Origin: Myxococcales bacterium
GTDB taxonomy: Bacteria; Myxococcota; Polyangia; HGW-17; SLPX01
Reading direction: 5' to 3'
Length of the DNA: 21,317 bases
NCBI GenBank assembly: GCA_007131745.1
Contig: SLPX01000262.1
Coordinates: 1-21,317, forward strand
Shown here piece after piece: positions 15,103-21,317 of this stretch (positions within the stretch are counted from its first letter, which is position 1; every line of letters starts with the position of its first letter). The translations under genes and the position numbers were made by a program. The notes below the pieces were generated by a model. That model was not told where the DNA came from. It searched no databases and saw only the letters and a list, made by a program, of their open reading frames with translations.

Positions 15103-16278
15103 TCAGGGCGCAAAATCAACAGTGGCTGAGCAGTCCGTATTGCACATGGTTCCAAGGATGTCCCATGAAGTTCCGTTATTGGAACCGGAGAGCCTCACAC
15201 AGGTGGTTGAACCCCAAAAACTTCCCACCCGCACCGATTCAGCAGCGATCGGGGAACTCACCTGTAGGATCAAGAATTCATTGCCTTGCCAAAAATAGCT
15301 GCTGGAGGTTCCTTGGTGCGTTTGCCAAGGTTCGCCGGTTCCGTCATAGACGTGCCAGGCTCGACCGTACTGCGCTGAATCGCCGCTGTGCGTGATTGCT
15401 ACTATTTGCTTGCCCGCGACGGTTCCGGTCGTGTATCCGGTCGCTGCATTCGCCAAGAAAACACCACCGGCCCTGAATCTGACCTGCGCTATTTTGCCCC
15501 AATGGGTGCAACTACCGCGATCAGGTTGATCCACACGCCAGTGGGTATAGGACCAGTGCGGAGGAGGCAGGGTGCAATCGGTGCGACACGCTCCCGGTTG
15601 TGTGTTTGAGTTGTTCGGTCCGTCGTCGCACTCTTCTCCCGGGTCTACAATCCCGTCCCCGCAATAGGGCAGGGTGCAATCGGTGCGACACGCTCCCGGC
15701 TCGGTGTCGGAGTTATCCGGCCCGTCGTCGCACTCTTCTTCCGGGTCGACGACACCGTCACCGCAATGAGGAAGCTTGCAATCGGTGCGGCACGCTCCCG
15801 GCTCGGTGTCGGAGTTATCCGGACCGTCGTCGCACTCTTCCACCCCGATCCACAAGAATCCGTCGCCGCAAACCGCTTTGCGGCAGTTTGTCAGGCATTC
15901 GCCGCTATTGGAATTTTGTTCTCCATGGTCGCATTCCTCACCGAGATCCAGGATCCCGTCGCCGCAATGCGGGAGAATGCATTCGAAGGTGTCCAGGAGA
16001 CAATCATCCGTGCAGGAAAGCTCCCCGCCTGAAAAACCCTTTCCAAGAGATTCGCATGTTTGTCCACCGAAATCCGTTCCATCGCATTCTTCGCCTTCAT
16101 CGATGACCCCGTTTCCACATACCGGCGACAAAGAAGAATCCGGTCCTCCATCATCTCCCTGTGTCCCGACAAATCTGGTCGTGCAGCCGGATGCCGAAAT
16201 TATCAGAGCTGCAAAACCGGTCATCCAAAAAGCAATCCGGCCTGATTCTTTAATAATGTCTGCGTCTAATGATTCCAT
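15103..16278 (-). CDS. Lipoprotein with cysteine-rich repeats and a possible discoidin-like C-terminal domain
   Basis: The 391-residue protein starts MESLDADIIKESGRIAFWMT, followed by hydrophobic residues and a lipobox-like SASGC (Cys32). Residues 54-230 hold about five cysteine-rich repeats of the form CGDGxxDxGEECDDGPDNSDTEPGACRTDC. These are the DUF4215/Myxococcus cysteine-rich type and related to the repeats of the FGE-like lipoprotein at the left of the window. The remaining 160 residues (QVRFRAGGVFLANAATGY..., ESVRVGSFWGSTTCVRLSGSNNGTSWDIL) look beta-rich and may be a galactose-binding or F5/8-type-C-like domain, a weak assignment. The outer-membrane-barrel gene lies 120 bases downstream on the same strand. 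A candidate promoter is at 16364-16392. A cell-surface adhesin or binding role is inferred. Confidence 0.85.
   Translation of the reverse strand: MESLDADIIKESGRIAFWMTGFAALIISASGCTTRFVGTQGDDGGPDSSLSPVCGNGVIDEGEECDGTDFGGQTCESLGKGFSGGELSCTDDCLLDTFECILPHCGDGILDLGEECDHGEQNSNSGECLTNCRKAVCGDGFLWIGVEECDDGPDNSDTEPGACRTDCKLPHCGDGVVDPEEECDDGPDNSDTEPGACRTDCTLPYCGDGIVDPGEECDDGPNNSNTQPGACRTDCTLPPPHWSYTHWRVDQPDRGSCTHWGKIAQVRFRAGGVFLANAATGYTTGTVAGKQIVAITHSGDSAQYGRAWHVYDGTGEPWQTHQGTSSSYFWQGNEFLILQVSSPIAAESVRVGSFWGSTTCVRLSGSNNGTSWDILGTMCNTDCSATVDFAP
15571..15840. repeat. 102-base tandem coding repeats, three copies
   Basis: The segment TGCAATCGGTGCG recurs (last base A or G) at 15573, 15675 and 15777, exactly 102 bases apart. 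The sequence GTCGTCGCACTCTTC recurs with it. Each unit encodes one 34-residue cysteine-rich repeat. Near-identity at DNA level points to recent duplication or gene conversion. Confidence 0.8.
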
Positions 16279-16363
16279 GTATTGCCACTTAGCGTCGCAC
16301 GAAACCCGGTCCAAGCGCTCATGAGGACTTGTGTTTACAATTAGTTCGTTTCGCCCCTTTTCC

Positions 16364-16392
16364 ATGATAGGATCGCAAGAGTTTAAACGCAA
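16364..16392 (-). promoter_or_regulatory. Candidate promoter of the cysteine-rich lipoprotein gene
   Basis: On the minus strand TTGCGT (-35) and TATCAT (-10, five of six consensus bases) are separated by 17 bases. Transcription would start near 16357, leaving a leader of about 80 bases before ATG 16278. The -35 match is weak. Confidence 0.35.
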
Positions 16393-16456
16393 TTCCAAAT
16401 CCACCTGTTAAAGGCGGCGAGTGTACAAAAGGCTCGAGCGTTATTCGAGGTTTTCT

Positions 16457-17377
16457 TCAGGTTTGCGTTGACACGGGCTTGTTTGGGGAAACGGATTTGC
16501 TTTTGTTGAGTCGTTGCAGCAAAACGCCCGCGATGATCAAGGGCAGGCCTATGAACGTAGATGGATAGATCCGTTCCCCGAGCAGAAAGCTTATGAACAC
16601 AAGGGAAAGAAAAGGCGAGAAAAAGATCAGCGTACTCACCTTGACGGTGCTTTCTGCAAGCTTCATCGCCTTTAGCCAAAGGAAAAAAGCCACTCCCATT
16701 TCAAAAACACCCACGTATGCGGCTCCCAAAAAACCCTGATACGGAGCCGAGAGTGGAACGTCCCAGATCAGAGCGGCGAGCAGGATGTAAGTTGTTCCGA
16801 AAGTGAAGTTCGTAAAAAGCGCAAGCACCGGATCTCTCTTGTCCCGGGTGTTGTATATCCAGTAAAGCGACCAGAGCACGGTGGAGCCCAGCGCTAGTAA
16901 AACACCGATTGCATCGGGAAAATGAAAAGAAAACCCGGTGGAGCGAGCGCAAAGCACAATCACTCCGAGATAGGAGATCAACGCACCAGCTAGGTCGACT
17001 GGGCGAAGTCGTTGTTTCAGCAGGGGAACTGAAAGAAAAGCAAGGGTCACTGCCCACGTGTAGTTCAATGGTTGTGCAAGTTGGGCATCCAGCCGGTTGT
17101 AGGCCTCGAAAAGGACGAGGTAATAAAAAAAGGGGTTCAACAGGCCCAGGCCGGCGGACCACAGAAGATCTTTCTGTTTCTGGGCCAACACCGTGCCAAG
17201 CTTTTTTTGAGCTGCAAGAATCGCAAGCAGAACCACGCATGAAACCAGAGAGGCGAAAAGCAGGAGTTGGGGTGGTGACATGTACCGAAGAGTCAACTTG
17301 AAAGCGGTTGCGACCGTGGACCACAGGAAAACCGCTCCAACTGCGTAGAGATAAGCCTGATTTTCTCGTTTCATCAT
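16457..17377 (-). CDS. EamA-family (drug/metabolite transporter superfamily) permease
   Basis: The 306-residue inner-membrane protein shows about ten hydrophobic helices in two related halves, the usual EamA plan and length. The first half starts AYLYAVGAVFLWSTVATAFKL, where the FLWSTVATAFK pattern is typical. The second half starts DAIGVLLALGSTVLWSLYWI. The C-terminal end is basic (RLNKSKSVSPNKP). A GTG at 17413 opens the same frame but adds only a hydrophilic tail, so ATG 17377 is preferred; a second ATG follows directly. Members export amino acids, nucleotides or sugars, and the substrate cannot be told from sequence. It precedes the cysteine-rich lipoprotein on the same strand, 178 bases away, with its own candidate promoter between them, so an operon is unlikely. 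Confidence 0.93.
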   Translation of the reverse strand: MMKRENQAYLYAVGAVFLWSTVATAFKLTLRYMSPPQLLLFASLVSCVVLLAILAAQKKLGTVLAQKQKDLLWSAGLGLLNPFFYYLVLFEAYNRLDAQLAQPLNYTWAVTLAFLSVPLLKQRLRPVDLAGALISYLGVIVLCARSTGFSFHFPDAIGVLLALGSTVLWSLYWIYNTRDKRDPVLALFTNFTFGTTYILLAALIWDVPLSAPYQGFLGAAYVGVFEMGVAFFLWLKAMKLAESTVKVSTLIFFSPFLSLVFISFLLGERIYPSTFIGLPLIIAGVLLQRLNKSKSVSPNKPVSTQT

Positions 17378-17602
17378 GGGTGGGTTTATACTCCGATTTT
17401 TTTGTATTGCCACGGGCTGATATTTTTTTGAGAATCCAAGAATTCCCCCATAGAATCAGTTTTTCGATATGAACTGAAGATAGGGAGTCATTTTTTCGAA
17501 TCCGAATTCCGGGGATACAACGTCCAAGACCTGAAGAGTGATATAGAAATGGAATAGATGAAAAGAGAAAGCCATGGGCTGGAATCATATGGAGATTGAT
17601 TA

Positions 17603-17647
17603 ATGAAGAACATGAAGAACACGAAGAACATGAAGAAAATGAAGAAC
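17603..17647 (+). repeat. Nine-base tandem repeat at the start of a gene
   Basis: Five copies of ATGAAGAAC-like units, two of them with one substitution (ACGAAGAAC, ATGAAGAAA), form the first 15 codons of the DUF4097-like lipoprotein gene. Four of the five units begin with an in-frame ATG. Slippage by whole units would keep the frame and change the number of starts and the basic signal-peptide lead. Confidence 0.85.
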
Positions 17648-18853
17648 AAAACGAATCGCGTTGTTTTTTTCCACGAAGCTTGTTTGCTGTTTGTTCTCTC
17701 GGTGTTTGCAGCGGGTTGCCTGAGTTCCGCTGAAGAAAAATTCGAGATGGAGCATGATGTCGATCCTGAAACCGAACTGAAGGTCGAGACTTTGAACGGA
17801 CGGATAAACGTGAGTGTCGGGCAAGAAGGAAAAGTGGGGGTGCGGGGCGTCAAGACAGTCCGCGCCATGTCGGGCGCCCGTCGTTTGGTGGACGAGATCA
17901 ACATCAAGGTGGAGAAAAAGGACGGTTTGATTCATGTTGAAGCCGAACATCCCCGAAACACCATGACAAAGCAGTACGGCGCTTCTTTCAATATCGAGGT
18001 GCCGAGAAACACTCCTGTCAATCTTGTTGCCGGAAACGGCCGGATAGAAGTTTCAGGTGTGTCGGGCCGGGTATTGATCGAGGGCAGGAACGGATCCATC
18101 AGGGTCGTCGACATCACCGGAGATGTCGAGGTCAGAACCAGAAACGGGGCAGTGGATATTTCAGGAAAAATGGGAAACATATTGGCCGAGACATCGAACG
18201 GGAGGATAAAGGTGGATACGTACGGAGCGCCGGTGATTGAACGTGAACGTGAGATCCGACAACAGGGAACGGCTGTTGATGAAAAGAACGATAACAGAAC
18301 TCAAAGCGGGGAACCAGGCGGAGAGAAAGCACCCGCGGATGGAGATGAACGGGGTGATGGAGATGGAGAACCGGATGGAGAGCGGCAAGATGACGAAACG
18401 GATGATGGACAGGAGACGGTGGACAAGAAAAATGACATTGATGAAGAAACCCCGGATTCCGACGTTATGCCCGAAAAGGAAACAATGGAACCGGTTCGAA
18501 GAGCGGCCGGAAGCAATGTGGTGTTGTCTAGCAAAAACGGGTCCATAAAATTGCAGGGAAACTTGGCTTCTTTTCGCGTGACAAGCAGGAATGGGTCGAT
18601 TCGAATCGGCGCCGAGGATGGAAGCAGCCTGGTTAAAGACAGCCGGGCTTCAACCCGCAATGGTTCGATCGAATTGTTTGTTCCGCGGAATTTTTCCTGC
18701 GAGTTGACCGCGGATACCCGCAACGGCAAGATAAAGACTGATCTTCCGGTCGAAAGGAGTTCAAGGACAAGCGTGTCCGGAAAACTGGGAGAAGGAGTGC
18801 ATAGGTTGAGCCTGGAAACCCGCAACGGTTCTATTAAAATTAAAAAACGTTGA
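17603..18853 (+). CDS. DUF4097-like lipoprotein with NG-turn repeats and an acidic insert
   Basis: The 416-residue protein has a basic repetitive lead (MKNMKNTKNMKKMKNK), a hydrophobic core and lipobox AAGC (Cys39). GGAG lies eight bases before the first ATG. The exported part shows ten turns of the form xNGxIxV or xNGxVxI: at about residues 65, 145, 163, 181, 199, 312, 330, 353, 374 and 408. This is the beta-helix signature of DUF4097 (putative adhesin) proteins. The repeats are split after the fifth by a hydrophilic acidic insert (about 213-302) rich in Asp, Glu and Gly, with runs such as GDGDGEPDGERQDDETDDG. The insert is probably disordered and could bind metal. An M23-type peptidase gene follows after 24 bases, so a cell-envelope pair is likely. 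Family assignment rests on repeat pattern. Confidence 0.85.
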   Translation: MKNMKNTKNMKKMKNKTNRVVFFHEACLLFVLSVFAAGCLSSAEEKFEMEHDVDPETELKVETLNGRINVSVGQEGKVGVRGVKTVRAMSGARRLVDEINIKVEKKDGLIHVEAEHPRNTMTKQYGASFNIEVPRNTPVNLVAGNGRIEVSGVSGRVLIEGRNGSIRVVDITGDVEVRTRNGAVDISGKMGNILAETSNGRIKVDTYGAPVIEREREIRQQGTAVDEKNDNRTQSGEPGGEKAPADGDERGDGDGEPDGERQDDETDDGQETVDKKNDIDEETPDSDVMPEKETMEPVRRAAGSNVVLSSKNGSIKLQGNLASFRVTSRNGSIRIGAEDGSSLVKDSRASTRNGSIELFVPRNFSCELTADTRNGKIKTDLPVERSSRTSVSGKLGEGVHRLSLETRNGSIKIKKR

Positions 18854-18877
18854 GAGAAACATTTTGACTACAGTGTA

Positions 18878-19819
18878 ATGAAAAGAGAAAAAGTCGGATA
18901 TTTCGAAATGTTCGGGCTGGTTCCTTTCGGCAAGGCCGTAAAGGAAGCAGGGATGACTCTTTTCGGGAAAGGTAAGATCCCGCCTTCGCAGTTCGGCCTT
19001 TCTTCGGTGAAAATATTCAGGCCGTGGATTTCGATACCCCTGTGGCTTGGAATAAGAAGAAAGGACCGGATGACCCTGGTTTATAACTTCTACAACCGTG
19101 AAACAGCGCCGGACAGCGAGCCGTACTCCGTGAAAAAAACGTTCGCGAGAGACTTCATGGGGGGGCGATGCACGTATGACGGACACATCGGAACCGATTT
19201 TACAGCCCCGGTCGGAACACGCATCGCTGCAGCCGCCCCCGGCAAAGTCATCGGGATAGCTCGACACTTCGACCACGGCGGGCTGAAAATCTACATCGAC
19301 CACGGCGCGGGCGTTGTGACCATGTACGAACATCTTGCGCGAACGCTTGTTCGAGAAGGTGATGACGTAGGCCGCGGACGGATCATCGCGGTGTCGGGAG
19401 CGTCGGGCATAGACATGTTCACATTCGCCCCGTGGGTCGCTCCGCACCTGCATTTCAACGTCGTGCTCAACGGACGGACCATCGACCCATTCGCAATGGA
19501 AGGAGAGACATCCCTGTGGCGGGGTGGAAACAATCCAATTCCTCACCACGGACCTCCGGACAATGATTTTAGGGCCACAGAGTGGAATGAAGAGCTGCTG
19601 GACGCGGCCATCGCGGACTGCGATGACCCCGATCGTCGCGAACACCTGAAATCCATACGAAATATCGAACGTCGCGCCGCGGAACTCATCGGCGACAGGA
19701 TCAGTTACAAAACCCTGTTTAAGAGCTTTCCGCCCATCTACGAGCAAAAGTTCCCCCGCGCCCCCCTGCTCGACCTCCCCTTTTGCAAGGAAGACTATGA
19801 CGGCGCCGTGTTTCCTTGA
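18878..19819 (+). CDS. M23-family (LytM-type) metallopeptidase
   Basis: The 313-residue protein carries a complete LytM domain (about 85-210). It has GHIGTD (His103, Asp107), an EHL segment (His152) and HLHF (His190, His192), which are the zinc ligands and catalytic histidines of peptidoglycan-cutting M23 enzymes. Typical turns are PVGTRIAAAAPGKVIGIA and YIDHGAGVVTMYEHL. No signal peptide is visible: the first 60 residues have moderately hydrophobic parts (MFGLVPFGKAV, PWISIPLWLGI) but no charged lead and core. Export may use an uncleaved anchor, or the enzyme may work elsewhere. A tail of about 100 residues past the domain is unassigned. No ribosome binding site precedes ATG 18878. It probably shares a transcript with the DUF4097-like gene 24 bases upstream. 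Confidence 0.9.
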   Translation: MKREKVGYFEMFGLVPFGKAVKEAGMTLFGKGKIPPSQFGLSSVKIFRPWISIPLWLGIRRKDRMTLVYNFYNRETAPDSEPYSVKKTFARDFMGGRCTYDGHIGTDFTAPVGTRIAAAAPGKVIGIARHFDHGGLKIYIDHGAGVVTMYEHLARTLVREGDDVGRGRIIAVSGASGIDMFTFAPWVAPHLHFNVVLNGRTIDPFAMEGETSLWRGGNNPIPHHGPPDNDFRATEWNEELLDAAIADCDDPDRREHLKSIRNIERRAAELIGDRISYKTLFKSFPPIYEQKFPRAPLLDLPFCKEDYDGAVFP

Positions 19820-19852
19820 GACGATAAACCCTTGAGTTTATAAGCTCGTCTC
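19818..19852. terminator. Long hairpin between convergent genes
   Basis: GAGACGA-TAAAC pairs with GTTTA and TCGTCTC across the loop CCTTGA, with a five-base bulge (TAAGC) on the 3' side, giving twelve base pairs. It overlaps the last two bases of the M23-type gene's stop codon and lies 20 bases from the stop of the opposing DUF4143 gene. There is no T tract on either side, so it may act as a bidirectional, Rho-linked or RNA-stabilising terminator. The fold is clear; the function is inferred. Confidence 0.55.
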
Positions 19853-19872
19853 CGAACCGCGCAAACCTGTCT

Positions 19873-21078
19873 TCATTCCAATCCCAGAAAGCGCGGCATT
19901 TCAAACACGTCCACGACGCGGGTTGATTCGTTTATAAGATACGGGTCGCGTGCGCGGGCGATGACCGCGGAAGTTGTGCAAGCGAAATCAGGGTGCCGGT
20001 TTTGGCCCACGAGGCCGGAAAGTTTGTCCAAATTCCTGGTGTCGGTGGAGTCCGGGTGTTCGGTCCACTTGCACTCCACGAGTCTTCCGTGACCTCCGCC
20101 GAGTACGAGGAAGTCGATCTCCAACTGCTGTTTGTCCCTGTAAAACCACAATGTGACCGGATCGGGGGAGACACGCGCTGCTTTGCGCAACTCCGCGTAT
20201 ACGAACGTTTCCCAGACCCCGCCGACAAATGGACTTGTCGCCAGGTTTCGCTCCGTCAAGCCGAGCAGGTAGCACAAAAGCCCGGTGTCACAAAAGTACA
20301 TCTTCGGTGTTTTGACAAGCCGCTTGCCGAAGTTGGAAAACCACGGCTCCAGAAAGGCAATTTGATTCGAGGCCTGCAGAACGCTCAGCCAGGCCGTGAC
20401 CGCTGTGAGGCTGATCCCTACTTCTCGGGCCAAAGTTGATTTTACGAGGGGTTCGCCGCTTCGCGCTGCACATGCCCGTATGAACCGCTCGAAGTCTCTA
20501 AGGCTTGAGACATTGAGTATTTGTCTGACATCGCGCTCGAGATAGGTGGAAAGATAAGAACCGAAGTAGAGATTCGTTGGGTTGGTCCGGTTTCTCCACA
20601 GCTCCGGAGGTCCCCCGCGCGCCACCAGTTCCAACAACGAGTCCAGGTTTTCGGGCCGTCCATTTCGGGACGCTATTTCACGAGCCGACAGGTGCTCCAA
20701 CTCGAGGATTGCCGCACGGCCGGCGAGGCTGTCGGAGACCTCTTGCATCAAGGGGAACTTCTGCGAGCCGGTGATGATGTATCGTCCCATCTCGTGTCGG
20801 GTTTGGTCGATGGCCGACTTGAGATGACGAAAGAGCCCGGGAGCATACTGCACTTCGTCGATCAGCACCGGGGCATGGTATCGTTTCAGAAAAAGGTCCG
20901 GTTCTTTGTCCGCCATTTCGGCCGTACTCGGGATGTCCAGGGACACGTAGGTGTGGTCGGGAAAAAGCTTTTTGAGCAGGGTTGTCTTGCCTGACTGCCG
21001 TGCGCCGGTAAGAACTACTGCTGGAAAATGTGCGGCCGAATCCAGCACTAATTTGGAAATTTCTCTTTTATACCACAT
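19873..21078 (-). CDS. AAA_14/DUF4143 ATPase
   Basis: The 401-residue protein begins MWYKREISKL. It has a Walker A GARQSGKT (25-32), Walker B VLIDEVQ (71-77) and a sensor-like ITGSQ, the AAA_14 pattern. The C-terminal half is DUF4143: LERDVRQIL, a winged-helix-like block, YFCDTGLLCYLLGL, GGVWETFVYAELRK, and EIDFLV followed by LVECKW. The last pair is the D...ExK pattern of a PD-(D/E)XK-like fold. Such proteins are common, often transferred, and of uncertain role; links to defence or toxin-antitoxin systems have been suggested. ATG 21078 was chosen by family shape. A TTG three codons earlier (21087) has AGGT at better spacing and is possible. There is no adjacent antitoxin-like gene. Confidence 0.93.
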   Translation of the reverse strand: MWYKREISKLVLDSAAHFPAVVLTGARQSGKTTLLKKLFPDHTYVSLDIPSTAEMADKEPDLFLKRYHAPVLIDEVQYAPGLFRHLKSAIDQTRHEMGRYIITGSQKFPLMQEVSDSLAGRAAILELEHLSAREIASRNGRPENLDSLLELVARGGPPELWRNRTNPTNLYFGSYLSTYLERDVRQILNVSSLRDFERFIRACAARSGEPLVKSTLAREVGISLTAVTAWLSVLQASNQIAFLEPWFSNFGKRLVKTPKMYFCDTGLLCYLLGLTERNLATSPFVGGVWETFVYAELRKAARVSPDPVTLWFYRDKQQLEIDFLVLGGGHGRLVECKWTEHPDSTDTRNLDKLSGLVGQNRHPDFACTTSAVIARARDPYLINESTRVVDVFEMPRFLGLE

Positions 21079-21175
21079 AATTGGCAAATTTTACCTGGAA
21101 AATAAGATTTGTCCAGCATGTTGCCGAGAATCGATTCTAATAGCAGAAGAGGGGTTAAGCGTGCATCTTGGGTAG

Positions 21176-21317
21176 ATGAATCGGGGAGGGAAACAAAAGC
21201 TGCAACGTGGAGGTGCGAACCCGCGCCCGGCTTGGACTCTGCGGACGCATCGGGTTAAAAAACAATTGAAACCGGAGTTGGTATATGGAGTGCGAGACGT
21301 CTTTCCGGGCTTCAACA
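21176..21317 (+). CDS. Start of a possible gene running off the window, unknown
   Basis: From ATG 21176 the frame stays open for 47 codons to the window edge, after an in-frame TAG immediately upstream. The product starts MNRGGKQKLQRGG and ends KPELVYGVRDVFPGFN. The basic start and mixed composition are compatible with a real protein, but there is no good ribosome binding site (only GGG seven bases upstream) and no family was recognised. It would diverge from the DUF4143 gene. It could equally be chance. Confidence 0.3.
   Translation, partial: MNRGGKQKLQRGGANPRPAWTLRTHRVKKQLKPELVYGVRDVFPGFN

Noticed and set aside
15600..16324. Plus-strand ORFs rich in Arg, Cys, Pro and Ser
   Set aside because: They are antisense reads through the tandem cysteine-rich repeats; their apparent repeats merely mirror those of the real gene.
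16430..16455. CTCGA/TCGAG hairpin after the EamA transporter gene, considered as a terminator
   Set aside because: The stem has only five pairs and the following T run is short, so it was not listed.
16701..17588. Minus-strand ORF of 295 codons
   Set aside because: It is a shifted-frame shadow of the EamA transporter, which has the expected helix pattern in its own frame.
18878..21087. Toxin-antitoxin or defence island around the DUF4143 ATPase
   Set aside because: No small partner gene, restriction enzyme, helicase or mobile element lies beside it; the next gene is a convergent cell-wall-type peptidase.
1..21317. CRISPR arrays, insertion sequences or prophage remains
   Set aside because: No regularly spaced short repeats, transposase motifs, terminal inverted repeats or phage genes were seen. 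The only tandem repeats are inside coding regions.

Overview
The window looks like chromosomal DNA from a Gram-negative, deltaproteobacterial organism, most likely Myxococcota or a close relative. The evidence is the Myxococcus-type cysteine-rich repeats in two lipoproteins, a close MglA-type GTPase, a cytoplasmic Ser/Thr kinase with a C-terminal PAS-like domain, several lipobox lipoproteins, and a large outer-membrane-barrel-like protein. Base composition is near half G+C by eye. No insertion sequence, integrase, phage gene or CRISPR array was seen. Species cannot be named from the sequence.

Layout, left to right. A tRNA-Ala(CGC) is followed by a gap with a hairpin and an all-purine mirror repeat. 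A secreted lipoprotein follows, with cysteine-rich repeats and a formylglycine-generating-enzyme-like (FGE-like) fold that lacks the catalytic cysteines. The next kilobase holds a decayed minus-strand lipoprotein gene. Then come an unrecognised plus-strand lipoprotein and a PD-(D/E)XK family protein whose active-site lysine appears to be lost. Two minus-strand genes follow, transcribed in the order MglA-like GTPase with a coiled-coil tail, then Ser/Thr kinase with a PAS-like domain. They look like a signalling pair.

The middle holds an SRAP/YedK-type abasic-site protein, a small secreted cysteine-rich protein with a good promoter and ribosome binding site, and a minus-strand birA and nadC pair (biotin ligase and NAD synthesis). 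A minus-strand cell-envelope cluster follows: an outer-membrane-barrel-like protein, with a CPBP intramembrane protease only 8 bases downstream of it. Further right, on the same strand, are a cysteine-rich-repeat lipoprotein with a possible discoidin-like domain and an EamA-type transporter.

The right end has a plus-strand pair: a DUF4097-like lipoprotein with ten NG-turn repeats and an acidic insert, then an M23/LytM-type peptidase. A long hairpin separates these from a convergent AAA_14/DUF4143 ATPase. A short ORF runs off the right edge.

The window is mostly ordinary housekeeping and cell-envelope content. The items most worth following up are the GTPase and kinase pair, the active-site losses in the FGE-like and PD-(D/E)XK proteins, the decayed lipoprotein gene, and the DUF4097-like/M23 pair.
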